Part shown: positions 25,124 through 32,785 of the stretch, piece after piece
Numbering within the stretch: the stretch's first letter is position 1
How the letters are laid out: each line of letters opens with the position of its first letter
Assembly: GCA_033032865.1 (NCBI GenBank)
Contig: JAWHQI010000505.1
Coordinates: 925,501 to 989,500 of the forward strand
Origin: Dactylorhiza incarnata
Taxonomy: Eukaryota > Streptophyta > Magnoliopsida > Asparagales > Orchidaceae
Direction of reading: 5' to 3'
Length of the DNA: 64,000 bases
Notes under the pieces: model-generated
What the model was told of the DNA's origin: nothing
The model's database searches: none
The model's input: the letters and a program-made list of their open reading frames with translations, nothing else
Position numbers and translations under genes: made by a program

Positions 25124-28100
25124 ATCGCAATCTATTAACAAAGATAAAAAGAAGACTTCAATTCATGCAATCTATTTTAGTAGCCCAAGGGGCCTTAATA
25201 AAATAATACAAGATATTCGAACCGACTCCAAACTTACACGAAATATAATAACTTATACAAATTATAATAATGTGAATAAGGAAAAAGATAACACGACTCG
25301 ATTCACTCGTGCATAATGAGATAACTCGTCCCGAAGCTCATAACACCAACCTTTCAGGAGGATTGTAGAGCCTTATCAGCCTATCAAACAGGGTCGCCGA
25401 CCTTCTAACCACTCCCATGATCTTCTCTGTTTAGCTGTTACCGGAGCCACCTCATGATATCACCACATGCTATCCTTTTGGGCGAGTGATGCTCTTGAGA
25501 GATGCAGGATGTTGAATCAAGATCTTGTCCATTTCTTTTTGGATCCATTCAATGGTGCTATGTTTCGTTACCTTCATAAAGATTCTTTGGGCTGGTCACC
25601 TAGCATTCAGATGCCTCCTAGTACTTTGTTGAGTGAACCCCCTTGGACGCATGGTCACTTAAGTTCCCTAAGAATCACCACCTTGCTCTTGAATGACACC
25701 AATTATCTCGAATTCTCATGAAAGACCCAACATATGATCTGAAGCCATCAGTTGCATAGATATATCGATGGGTCATTAATTGAACCATCACAAATTGATC
25801 CCTCATGGAGGAAGTGGGGTTCGGGAGAAATCCATGATGGCAACATTCCTCATCCTATTATTCCTCTATACATGAATGGCTTTTGATACTTGATATGCCT
25901 CTATCCACGACAAAGAAACCTTATGCTCCCTCGCAATTTGCATCGCCAAGAAAATTGGTACAAAGTAGGTACAACTCCTGACGGTTCAGATTCCTACATG
26001 GCCTTTTCAGATCCAGATTCTGAAAATGACTTTACCTTCCTATTGCCTCCTTTAAAAATAAAAAAGATTGTACCCATCACTCTATTTTCAACTGTACCTC
26101 ATATCATGCTCTTACCCTTGAATAAGCTTTTGTCTCCTCTTTATCTTCAATTGTTATTCCTAAATTTAAGCATATTGCAATTGGTATATTGGAAAAAAGG
26201 CTATGGATGAGTAAATGCTGGCTTTAGAAAAAAAATCTAGATGTGGGAACTATCTGTTACGGACCCGTGCTGGGGCGCCACCTACCATCGTCGCCGCAAG
26301 ACGACACACAGGAACTAGAAGGGGCACATTCTATATCAACCCTCATTTATTTATATTCCGTTTTATTTCGATAATCCGATGCTGTTGCCTTTATTTTCAT
26401 GCACTCACTTTTTTTTTTATTTTCATGCACTCACTTTTTTTTTTATTTTCATGCACACTTTTTTATATTTTGGACTATGGCTTGTATATATTTTTTATCC
26501 TTCTTACTTAAGAAAGATTGGGGAAAAAACCGAAAAAAACAAGTATGATCATATTCTCTATCTATCTCTCGCTCGCTTCCTTCCCGCGCCCTAGCTGAGC
26601 ACACAGCCGCAAGCCGCCTACCTCCCGTCCGCGGATCTCTCTCCCTCGTGCAACAACCATAGGTCCCCGCCGATCTAGAAAAGGAAACTCTAACCTCATA
26701 CACGACTTCCACCTCTCCCGACCAAAAACGATGTCTCAATTCGGGGCTCCTATCACTATCCCAACTTCCTCACGGGAAAAAGGTAGTTGGAAAATGTTGG
26801 TCTTCTCAGTGAAGAAGAATTGAAGTAGAATGGTACATCTGTACAAATCAATATTAGTTGCTCTGGGGTATACTCAAACTCATGGGGTGAATTATCAAGA
26901 AATTTTTGCATTCGTGTTCTCATTGTATAGTTGACGACATTGTTATCACTTGGGATCAATGTTTTAAATATCGGATGTCGACGACCTACCACTCCCGGAA
27001 AATTACTGAAGCCATGTATCTCGCCTGCTTTGTGGAAGAGGACTTCCATGTCACCTCCGTCCACAGTGCCGCTTCTGCAAAGACACCTCGCGCCCTTCAC
27101 GATCGCGCCTTCCCTGACCCTCCCTGACGGCTTCTGCAACCGATGCCTTGTTTTGCCGGTCTCGACAACATCAGCTCGCGACTCCTACCCTGCGCCGGCA
27201 CTTCGCCCACGTGCATGCCCCCACAACTTCGTTCCATGGCACACATCGCCTCAACCTCCAATCGATCCGACCATCTCCCGCCGCCTCGATGCTCACGAGG
27301 CCTCCATTGCTTCCCTCTAAGCCCTAATGCAGCGGCTGGATGCGAAGTTCGATGCCCTCATCGCTAGCCATCCGGGTACATCCTCGTAATTATCCTTTCC
27401 ATTTATCTTTTTCTTAGTGTCTCCTAACTTAGGGCCTTCTTTGTTGTAGCTGTTGCTAAACCCTCCTCTACAGTTGATTACAACGAATGTTTTAAATGTC
27501 TTTCGACATTTAAGTTTTGAGAGCAAAATGAATTTTTCTTCTTAAAAAATAGCCTATGTCGATTAGTAAAATATAAGACGACATCCGATTTTTTTCGATA
27601 CACAACTTTTGAAAGTATGTTCTGCTATTTTATTTTATGTTATCAGTATATATGATTAAGTTGATTCGACTTATTGTTTTGTTCCCTTTTATATCTTATT
27701 CTTACAATCCAATTTGTATAATCATTTCTTACTATTTATTTGTTAGTTTATGTTAAACAAAATATTAAAAAATATGATTAAAAAAAAATCCTCCGACATA
27801 GTTTTGAGAGCAAAATGATTTTTTTTCTTCTTAAAAAACAGTCTATGCAGATTAGTAAAATATAAGGCGACATCCGATTTTTTTCGATACACAACATTTG
27901 AAAGTATCGTCTGTTGTTTTATTTTATGTTATCAGTATATATGATTAAAATGATTCGACTTATTGTTTCGCTTTCTTTTATATCTTATTCTCACAATCCA
28001 ATTTTTATAATCATTTCTTACTATATATTTGTTTGTTTAGGTTCAACAAAATATTAAAATATTTTACACCTTATTAATTAATGTTTTTTATGTTTTAACA

Positions 28101-30270
28101 CAGTTTTATCATGCACAAGAATTTTTATTATCAATAAAATACATAATACATTTAACTTCTAAATTATCTTTACTTGCTACAAATCTTAGTGTTATCTAAA
28201 TAAAATTGTTGTATAATATATATATTTTCAATTTATTTGATTCTACTCGTTTAGATATTTATTAGTAGTAGTTGTAGTGTGTTATTCATATTTTATTTGG
28301 TTACTCTTCTATATTATTTTGGAACATATATGACTCTTTATTTGTCTATTTATTATGTTTATTTTTACTTTTAGAACATATAAGTATACTTATATATATT
28401 TTTATTCATGAGATATGTAAATATGATATTTTAAAATAACCTTGACACATCTTTTCGACATTCGACATTTAAAACTCAATCAGATATTTCGCTAATATCC
28501 GATATTTATGATCTTGATAAAGTTGAGATTGGACTTTGAAATCCTCCTTCAAGTTGTCGAGGAGCATGCAGATGCGCATTTGCTTGGCGTGGGGTTGTTG
28601 GTCGCAAGATTTAGCAAGGTGGATGCTCAAATAATTGCCCTGGAAGGAGGATGGAGGGTGGAATCTGGACAGCTGCTGCGCTTGCGCTTGAGCAGGAGAA
28701 CACAGAATCTGCCGAGACGGCTGCCGCCTCCAAGCTATTGAGGAGTGACTGGAGGAGATTCAAGGAGTCCTCGGCCTGACTCCATCCTTTGAGGTTGCCA
28801 CCATGACTCCTTCCTTGAAACCCCTCGGTGCGATGATGAGTTTGAGATGGATGCAACACATGTCTCGACATTGCTAATGGCGCCACAAGTGACGACGAAT
28901 GCCACCTAGCTGATCTAGACCTCCAACCGACTTTAGGCCGAGTTCGTCAAAGTGAGGGAACCCCTCCAAAGGCCGCAATTTTTTTCTTACCTTTTTCCCG
29001 GCGAGTTAACACATGCATTAATTTTAGGCAATATAACCATTTTGTTGAAAAACAATAAAGAGCAACTTCTCATCACAGGCGATTTTTTTGTTAATTATGT
29101 TCTTGATTTGATGAACGATAACTCGAGACAGCCCCCGGAGGTGCCCCGGCTTTTGGCCAGTCTATAAGTAGGGCAAGGCTATCTTGATTTTTTCCTTCTG
29201 CATTTTACCCTCTCCCCTTTTGCCTCCGCACTTTCTTTCCCTACCCTCCAATTACTTTCTCGCGTAGCAAAATTTGGGAGGTCTCGATGCGCCGAGTTGT
29301 TAATGGTTTCGCGGAGTTCAAGCCTCCTATAATGGGGGGAGGGCCATTTGGTGAGCCTCCTCATTAGTTGCATTCTCTGGAGGGTTTCTTGGCAACGATT
29401 TTCCCTCTCGGTGAACAACTCAACATTCAACGAGAGGAGTACTCATCTTCTAAGTGGAGCAGTTCCACTTCGGCATGCGATTCTTCCTATGCCCTGGATT
29501 TTCCTGCAAACTCGTTCGTGACAATCGTGTCAGTGTCTGATCTACCTTGCAAATTTTTTGGAGATGATGTGGAATCTTTCAATCTATGTGGCTCCTCCCC
29601 CTCGTCTTGGAGTTCCCGGGACCTCGGAGCCAAGAAAGCGTCCCTGCAAAGACCAGAGGGCGGGGAAATCCTTAAAGCAATCTGATGCTCCTTGCTGCGT
29701 TTGGAGCCTGGTTTTGAGCTGGGACCTGAACCCGAGCCCCAATCGGAGTCGTGAGCCCTCAGTACTGCTTAGCTCTGGAGCATGTTACTCAAACCAATGA
29801 GCAAAATCTCATAATGGGGGTAAACTAACCATTTGCTTTTGGCCCAGCCCTCATGTGTCAATTGACAAAACTGAATGTAAAATAATAAATTATAAAACCA
29901 AAGGCAGGTGTAGCAGGAGAGAAGAGTATTTCATATTACCTCTTTTCACTTTCTCTGCTACAAACCTCCCAGCAACACAATTTTCATGCCCAATACATAG
30001 ATTTATCAGCTGTTCAGAGTATTGTCATATACCTCAACATTCGTTGTGCCCAGAATTCTCAAAATATCTTTGCTTATTCAACGCACCTTTCTGTTTTCAG
30101 ATCGCGGACTGAGACGATCCCGTGGCAGCTCGCCGCATAAACCACGTCGTCGCGGACGTTCGCGTTCAAGGGAGCGAGTTCATCCGGAACGCTCGCCTCC
30201 TGCCGGAGAACCTCACAGGCGACGCAGGGATAGATCAGCGTCGCCTGGCAGCGACCGTCGGCCCGATTAG
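654..30270 (+). CDS. SR45a/Transformer-2-like serine/arginine-rich RNA-binding protein, six coding exons
   Basis: Exons 654-676, 748-828, 967-1078, 23664-23813, 24415-24478 and 30101-30270 all have GT-AG introns and join in one frame of 200 codons including the stop. The protein has an N-terminal RS domain (residues about 10-40), one RRM with RNP2 (LYVTGLS) encoded in exon 3 and RNP1 (RGFAFVTM) in exon 4, a short linker with RTPTPGKY, and a C-terminal Arg/Ser-rich tail ending in RRPD. RS-RRM-RS order is the Tra2/SR45a layout. Family members bind exonic pre-mRNA elements in the nucleus and recruit spliceosome parts through RS-RS contacts; several plant members are stress-responsive and alternatively spliced. 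Its length (199 aa) is short for the family: the Ser/Tyr-rich C-terminal repeats are missing, so an alternative exon may be skipped in this model. Introns 3 and 5 are swollen by transposons. Confidence 0.85.
1079..1290. other. Intron sequence without recognisable feature
   Basis: I see no gene or repeat signature here apart from the SINE fragment that follows. Confidence 0.4.
1291..1361 (+). repeat. Au-type SINE, 3' part (truncated)
   Basis: CACCCTTGTGGTGGGACCC, TTCCCCAGACCCTCGCTGC and GCACAGGGCTGCCCTTTGTT follow the order of the 3' half of the angiosperm Au SINE. The tRNA-derived promoter half is missing. A second, longer copy lies on the - strand at 14601-14725 and shares the same blocks, which supports the assignment. 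Confidence 0.65.
1427..3690 (-). repeat. Gypsy-type LTR-like repeat, - strand, with internal insertions (copy A1)
   Basis: Its first 500 bp align by eye with 51729-52200: shared blocks include GATGTGATGCA, TGAAATTATTAATA, CAAACATTCACACTAGA and CAATTAAATGG. Its far end (about 3350-3690) mirrors the Gypsy 1 LTR: a caccaagg...ccacg block, then cTCCAAATT, then an ending in CCCCATCA, as in both Gypsy LTRs. I infer a related LTR on the - strand without internal region. At 2300-2860 sits a different block with a TATA box (TATAAATATGG near 2599) and CTCGCC/CTCGTC motifs, probably a nested LTR. The start is approximate and no target duplication was found. Confidence 0.4.
3691..4283. other. Intron sequence, unassigned
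   Basis: It holds small chance frames only. 4185-4204 recurs inverted at 4322-4341 inside the Copia 1 5' LTR, so part of this flank was copied into the element. Confidence 0.4.
4284..4557 (+). repeat. Copia 1 5' LTR, carrying an internal inverted duplication
   Basis: It starts TGTAATTTGTCAAAATATT and ends TTTCCA, and matches the 3' LTR at 9124-9291 except for an extra ~100 bp (about 4311-4412). The insert includes a 66-nt segment (4347-4412) that is the exact reverse complement of 4535-4600 (LTR end plus primer-binding site plus leader). Without it the LTR would be about 170-175 bp. Confidence 0.8.
4560..4571 (+). other. Copia 1 primer-binding site
   Basis: TGGTATCAGAGC lies two bases after the 5' LTR. 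It is complementary to the 3' end of plant initiator-methionine tRNA, the usual primer for Copia elements. Confidence 0.85.
5188..9113 (+). pseudogene. Copia 1 gag-pol polyprotein pseudogene
   Basis: Pieces in several frames with many stops. Gag begins near 5188 (MGDSSVSSP) with [12 protein letters not shown] at about 5290. A CCHC zinc knuckle ([14 protein letters not shown]) lies near 5960. Protease-like [13 protein letters not shown] lies near 6280; the usual D-S-G is read D-S-C, so the active site is damaged. The integrase part (6550-7100) is barely recognisable. The RT keeps [11 protein letters not shown] at about 8160-8190. RNase H is the best preserved part (8458-9113), with [32 protein letters not shown] and [11 protein letters not shown]. 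This copy cannot encode its own mobility. Confidence 0.85.
9112..9122 (+). other. Copia 1 polypurine tract
   Basis: GAGGGGGAGAG directly precedes the 3' LTR and follows the RNase H stop codon; it is the expected plus-strand primer site. Confidence 0.75.
9124..9291 (+). repeat. Copia 1 3' LTR
   Basis: 168 bp, TGCAATTTGTC to TTTCCA. It aligns with the 5' LTR without that copy's inverted insert; scattered substitutions and small gaps indicate an old insertion. Confidence 0.8.
9292..10349. other. Unassigned retroelement-like leader sequence
   Basis: Pyrimidine-rich sequence of the type found in retrotransposon leaders. A small palindrome, GGTTACCTCGGGTAACC, lies near 9696. No coding domain could be recognised. 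Confidence 0.3.
10350..10795 (+). pseudogene. Retrotransposon gag fragment (Gypsy-type gag domain)
   Basis: In shifting frames the sequence reads [17 protein letters not shown], then [39 protein letters not shown] and [15 protein letters not shown]. This is the spacing of a Ty3-type gag core: W in helix 2, a Y/F..RF...D segment, L..LRQ...V..Y...F, and L..F..GL.P.I. In-frame stops and frameshifts make it a relic. No LTR could be assigned. Confidence 0.6.
10838..11291 (+). pseudogene. Copia pol fragment (protease end and pre-integrase zinc finger)
   Basis: 10838-11010 reads [26 protein letters not shown] and [16 protein letters not shown], the segment between Copia protease and integrase. 11170-11230 reads [16 protein letters not shown], the CxxC half of the integrase zinc finger. 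The relic is cut by the Gypsy 1 insertion at 11291/11292. Confidence 0.6.
11292..12594 (-). repeat. Gypsy 1 3' LTR (element on - strand)
   Basis: 1,303 bp, TGATGTAGGG to CCCCCCATCA on the + strand, with inverted TGATG/CATCA termini. It matches 18756-20012 at roughly 97% by eye over 1,248 bp. Adjacent on the inner side is the polypurine tract (12596-12604). Confidence 0.85.
12596..12604 (-). other. Gypsy 1 polypurine tract
   Basis: On the - strand TCAGGGGGAGT directly precedes the TGATGG start of the 3' LTR. The tract is also read as codons of the C-terminal polyprotein frame (SGGVDGG). Confidence 0.7.
14546..15661. mobile_element. Non-autonomous hAT-like DNA transposon inside Gypsy 1
   Basis: It starts CAGTGGCGGACCCAGG and ends GTGGGTCCGCCCCTG, so the termini are inverted (CAG-GGCGGACCCA with one mismatch). 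It is flanked by a perfect 8-bp duplication, CCCACACC (14538-14545 and 15662-15669). The 8-bp duplication and CAG...CTG ends are hAT features. It interrupts the RNase H domain of Gypsy 1 between CDASG and GIGGVLSQ, so it is younger than the retrotransposon. No transposase is present; it carries an Au SINE. Confidence 0.85.
14601..14725 (-). repeat. Au-type SINE (- strand) within the hAT-like element
   Basis: Read on the - strand it contains AGCCTCTTGCAAAAATG, CACCCTTGTGGTGGGACCC, TTCCCCGGACTCTCGCTGC and GTGCACCAGGTTGCCTTTT, in the order of the angiosperm Au SINE down to its T-rich end. The 5' promoter half is degraded. Confidence 0.65.
18741..18753 (-). other. Gypsy 1 primer-binding site
   Basis: On the - strand TGGTATCAGAGCC follows the 5' LTR end (CATCA) after two bases. 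It is complementary to initiator-Met tRNA, as in chromoviruses. Confidence 0.8.
18756..20012 (-). repeat. Gypsy 1 5' LTR, outer end truncated
   Basis: It matches 11292-12542. It contains a run of 18 G (19566-19583) in place of a shorter G-rich stretch in the other LTR. The match stops at GCCTGCGAGAATA; the final ~52 bp including the TG terminus are absent and replaced by unrelated sequence. Confidence 0.85.
20013..20502. other. Unassigned sequence next to the truncated Gypsy 1 LTR
   Basis: No frame, repeat or domain recognised. It may include the missing 5' part of the LTR that follows. Confidence 0.3.
20503..20756 (+). repeat. 5' LTR (partial) of a two-LTR element
   Basis: About 20503-20756 matches 22060-22290: shared blocks include TCTTTGGATCA, GGTTTTGGG, GGCGGGGGCTTGTCTCCC and GTTCGTAGTTCTTGATACG. 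A TATA box (CTATATAAGG, near 20551) lies in this copy only. It ends GTTTGTATCA followed by ATTGGTCC, a possible primer-binding start. Its own start could not be found. Confidence 0.65.
21945..22290 (+). repeat. 3' LTR of the small LTR element
   Basis: It starts TGTTGATACG and ends TTTGTATCA, with TTGATAC and GTATCAA as inverted ends. Compared with the 5' copy it lacks about 35 bp around the TATA box. Confidence 0.6.
22291..23663. other. AT-rich intron sequence, no gene
   Basis: Only a short inverted-repeat element (22553-22670) stands out. The 3' end is the polypyrimidine/TGCAG acceptor of SR45a-like exon 4. Confidence 0.5.
22553..22670. repeat. Small foldback element with 14-bp perfect terminal inverted repeats
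   Basis: GTTAGTGTCTACAA (22553-22566) and TTGTAGACACTAAC (22657-22670) are exact reverse complements around a 90-bp core. Size and structure suggest a MITE-like or foldback sequence. No clear target duplication could be read. Confidence 0.45.
23664..24478 (+). CDS. SR45a-like gene, coding exons 4-5 (second half of RRM and linker)
   Basis: Exon 4 (23664-23813) follows a TGCAG acceptor, keeps phase 0, and encodes [15 protein letters not shown] (RNP1) and [11 protein letters not shown] up to VVEK. Exon 5 (24415-24478) follows AACAG and encodes [14 protein letters not shown] and part of the RS linker, ending before GTACAC. The Phe residues of RNP1 expected to stack on RNA are present. The TPTPG linker after the RRM is typical of plant SR45a and animal Tra2. 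Confidence 0.85.
24664..24676 (+). other. Copia-type primer-binding site (relic element in intron 5)
   Basis: TGGTATCAGAGCC, complementary to initiator-Met tRNA, follows a TTGTCA that could be an LTR end. Downstream 24680-24920 is rich in CTCGTCGAC/CTCGCAAG repeats. No full LTR could be delimited on the left. Confidence 0.55.
25092..25121. repeat. (AG)n microsatellite
   Basis: Fifteen AG dinucleotides in a row, inside intron 5. Confidence 0.9.
26255..26755. mobile_element. Solo LTR (501 bp) inserted in the Copia RT relic
   Basis: It begins TGTTACGGACCC and ends GGGGCTCCTATCA, flanked by a perfect 5-bp duplication CTATC (26250-26254, 26756-26760). TG...CA ends and a 5-bp duplication mark a complete LTR. 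The flanking sequence is continuous Copia RT. It contains 2.8 copies of a 26-bp repeat with a T9-10 tract (26391-26463). Confidence 0.75.
26391..26463. repeat. 26-bp tandem repeat, about 2.8 copies
   Basis: Unit TATTTTCATGCACTCAC plus a run of T, inside the solo LTR. Confidence 0.8.
27120..27400 (+). pseudogene. Possible retrotransposon gag N-terminal fragment
   Basis: The frame reads [15 protein letters not shown], a stop, then [17 protein letters not shown], a heptad-like coiled coil often found at the N-terminus of plant gag proteins. The assignment rests on this similarity alone. Confidence 0.3.
27506..28063. repeat. AT-rich direct tandem duplication, period about 287 bp
   Basis: Copy 1 (about 27506-27785) and copy 2 (about 27793-28063) share TTTTGAGAGCAAAATGA, GACATCCGATTTTTTTCG, ATGTTATCAGTATATATGA and CAACAAAATATTAAA blocks in the same order. 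Differences are scattered substitutions and small indels. CGACATT/CGACAT motifs flank both copies and recur near 28457. Confidence 0.8.
28064..30100. other. Rest of intron 5, unassigned
   Basis: AT-rich to about 28500, then GC-richer sequence with short frames. CAGCCCCCGGAGGTGCCCC near 29134 followed by GTCTATAAGTAGGGC looks like a retrotransposon LTR promoter, but no partner LTR was found. No protein domain recognised. Confidence 0.35.
30101..30270 (+). CDS. SR45a-like gene, last coding exon (C-terminal RS domain)
   Basis: It follows a TTTTCAG acceptor; the split codon G+AT rejoins in frame. It encodes an Arg/Ser/Pro-rich tail with RGRSRSRER and [11 protein letters not shown] and stops at TAG 30268-30270. 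It supplies the second RS domain, expected for protein contacts and nuclear-speckle localisation. No further coding exon was found downstream. Confidence 0.8.
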
Positions 30271-30640
30271 TCTGTTGGCGGCTCTGACTGCAAATCATAA
30301 TCACGATGGACAACTGGATTCGGTAAAATTCTGATGGTTGATTGCATTCTTTCTCTGCATTTGTAGTATCAGGAGGGGGGGGGGGGGGGGGGGGGGGAAC
30401 CAGCAACCTGATAGTTATGTAAACAATGAATAGGTTTGCATTTATCATACTTGTGTGCTAATAACAGAAGCCAGGGGAAGGTCTCTATGATTCATATCTG
30501 GACTAACATTGTACCCTTAATGAATGATAATCCATTTCTAATTTTTGCATTGTGGTGGTGTTGGTGGGATAATTTTTATAAGAAAAAAAAAATTTCAGAC
30601 ATCCCTATTTATTTATTTAGATGATGACTTGAGGTCTGTT
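30271..30640 (+). other. Probable 3' UTR of the SR45a-like gene
   Basis: It follows the stop codon directly. It contains a run of 23 G (30375-30397). No canonical AATAAA was seen close by (CAAATAAAAATG at 30670), so the end is not fixed. Confidence 0.4.
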
Positions 30641-31530
30641 TGGAGGGGCGGATTTAGCTGTGGTGTCAGCCAAATAAAAATGTCACCACATTAAAGGTCC
30701 GTTTGGGCGGCGGTTGTGAACGCAGTGGTTATGAACGGTCGCTTTTATATATGTCAAATTGTTGTGAGAAACTCTAGCATTGTAAAGATATCATCCTACT
30801 TCTGGTTGAATGTATGTGCTCCAATTCAGGCTCTCTTTCGGGCGACTTAAGCGATTGGAGAAGTAGTGGTGGAATAATCTGATTATTTGCAGGGTGGCGG
30901 AAGTAGTGAAACTATTTGAAAGAATAGTGTTTTCATTGCTTTTTGAAGAGAACCGTGCAAATTGGTCGCATATATAAAAGCGAATTGTGCAAATTTTATG
31001 AACTTCAAAACTGGAGCGGAAGAATACGAGATCCGGAGAAGACACTGCATAATTGGTCGCGCGAAGGAGAACTCGAATAAAAAATAAAAATTCCATAACT
31101 AGTCGCGAGAAGATATAACTGGAGCGGAAGAATGTGAGATACCTCGCCAGAGAAGACCTAAACGACGACATACAGAGGCGAGAATTGAATCAGAAAACCC
31201 AAACGACGACATACCTCGACGGAGAAGGAGATCTGGAGTGCCTCGCGAGCGCTGTTAGGTCGGAGCCGAGAGAGCGGAGCCGAGAGAGCGGCGCTGCAAA
31301 GGCGAGACGCCAAAAATTATCACGGTTAAAAGTATGATATATATTTACTAGAAAGAACTATTTAACCTTTTGGCTGCTGTGTTAGTGCTTTATTAAATGC
31401 CTAAAATGTTTATATAATGTATATTTTTTAATAATTGTAATTATTAAAGAAACCAATGATATTACGGTTAAAAGTATAAGTGATGATGAAACGTATATAC
31501 ACACACACGGGCACGGGAGCCCCTCGTGCG
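30641..31530. other. Intergenic region, no gene recognised
   Basis: A 14-bp inverted repeat pairs CGCTTTTATATATG (30740-30753) with CATATATAAAAGCG (30969-30982). TTGGTCGC-like motifs recur (30962, 31049). It may be MITE debris; not resolved. Confidence 0.3.
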
Positions 31531-31661
31531 GGCGGCGACATTTGGCAAGGGCGGCGACATTCGGAAGGAGCGGCGATATTTGGCGGGGGCGACATTCGGC
31601 AGGGACAACGATATTCGGCGGTGGCGACATTCGGCAGGGGTGGTGACTTTCGGCGGGGGCG
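31531..31661. repeat. GC-rich minisatellite, about 7 units of 17-19 bp
   Basis: Degenerate units of GGCGACATTCGGCAGGG; it stands out from AT-rich surroundings. Confidence 0.75.
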
Positions 31662-32076
31662 ATCTATATTTATATACGTATATATATAACTTAATTCAAT
31701 TTTGTTCAACAAAATCCATATGGTATGATGGTTGTCATCTTTGCTTGACATAGTGGAAACTTGGGTTCAAATCTCACCATTGACAATTTTGTGAGATTAA
31801 AAAATGAGTCATATGACTCCTTTTTCAATAAATTTAGGGGTAAAATCATAACTTTATGTTGTAGGGTACTCTACATTTCATAGTTTTAGGTCACCCAATA
31901 GTAGGTTTAGGAGATCTATGAAAAAGTGGAGAGAGAGAGCGGTTTGATCCGACGGCTGATGAAATATCATGCCAGATTCGACGGCCGTAATCATTTCAAC
32001 GACTTTAAAATTCATGGATTTGATACTTCTTTATGTATGATATATATAATTAAAAATATGCTGAATATTAAGGTTA
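31662..32076. other. Intergenic AT-rich sequence
   Basis: No gene recognised. It ends at the MULE 1 target duplication. Confidence 0.4.
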
Positions 32077-32085
32077 TTTTTATCG

Positions 32086-32190
32086 GGGAAAATTTTTGGT
32101 AAGGGCCCGCACTATGCCATCCTACAACAATAAATAGGCCTTTTACGCCTGGGGCCCACGCTTTCGCCCTCTTCCCGGAGATCCACTTCC
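32086..32190 (+). repeat. MULE 1 left terminal inverted repeat
   Basis: It starts GGGAAAATTTTTGGTAAGGG and pairs with the inverted right end at about 36285-36381, with few mismatches over the first ~90 bp. Confidence 0.85.
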
Positions 32191-32282
32191 TAATTCCTCT
32201 CTTCGCCCTTTCAGACAACGAAACCACTCGGAGCTTCCTCCTTGCGCCTGGAGCTTCCTCTTCGCGCAGACTATCTTCTACT

Positions 32283-32597
32283 TTGGTAGGTCGTCTCAGC
32301 TTCTACGTCGACGAGCTTCGTCAGCTGCAATGCCCTAGCTTCTACGTCCACGAGCTTCGCGCAGACAAATCTCCGAAGGTGAAGGAGTTCAAGTTCGTTG
32401 ATGACTACACAAAGGAATCAACGTCTGTAACAAATGAACTTAACTTCGTTGATGCGTTCAGTAACGAGCAACCTTCTACTCAAACAGACAATCCATCTAC
32501 CTTATTTTTTCCAGAAAATTTTGGCCTGAATATGTCATTTAGTTTTTCTGGTATACCGGATGTATTTAAACCTTGGGCAGTGGTGTATGTAAACTGA
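32283..32597 (+). CDS. Hypothetical 105-codon frame in MULE 1, possibly the transposase 5' exon
   Basis: The frame contains KEFKFVDDYTKES, NELNFVDAF and FFPENFGLNMSF. No domain was recognised. Position, strand and orientation relative to the TIR match where the FAR1-type transposase gene begins in MULE 2, so it may be a leftover 5' exon. This is inference. Confidence 0.3.
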   Translation: MVGRLSFYVDELRQLQCPSFYVHELRADKSPKVKEFKFVDDYTKESTSVTNELNFVDAFSNEQPSTQTDNPSTLFFPENFGLNMSFSFSGIPDVFKPWAVVYVN

Positions 32598-32785
32598 ACA
32601 TCATTATAAACATATCTGTTATTTCAGTTCTGCATAAAGGTTTACTAAAAATATATGTTACTAATCATCCATTAGCATAAAGGTTTACCTTAAACCACAT
32701 TATAAAAACATATATGCATAAATGTTTACTAATCAATTAGCTAACAAAAGTCTTAAGAAATATCATCCATTAGCTTACAAAAGTC

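Larger units (their letters stand above)
25460..26960 (+). pseudogene. Copia gag-pol relic, split by a solo LTR
   Basis: 25660-25730 reads [17 protein letters not shown], the Copia gag N-terminal signature (T..L...NYL.W). 26190-26250 reads MDE then [13 protein letters not shown], and 26761-26920 continues with [29 protein letters not shown], the start of Copia [10 protein letters not shown] follows directly at 26930-26955, so about 100 codons between the two RT motifs are deleted. The 26255-26755 LTR sits between GNY and the PTSS segment. Many stops; non-functional. Confidence 0.7.
24479..30100 (+). other. Intron 5 of the SR45a-like gene, 5.6 kb, with retroelement relics
   Basis: GTACAC donor at 24479 and TTTTCAG acceptor at 30100; the split codon rejoins exactly. 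It contains a Copia primer-binding site, Copia gag and RT remnants split by a solo LTR, microsatellites and an AT-rich tandem duplication. Confidence 0.8.

Noticed and set aside
29368..29685. 105-codon frame in intron 5
   Set aside because: Ser-rich with no recognised motif and no splice partner; left within unassigned intron sequence.
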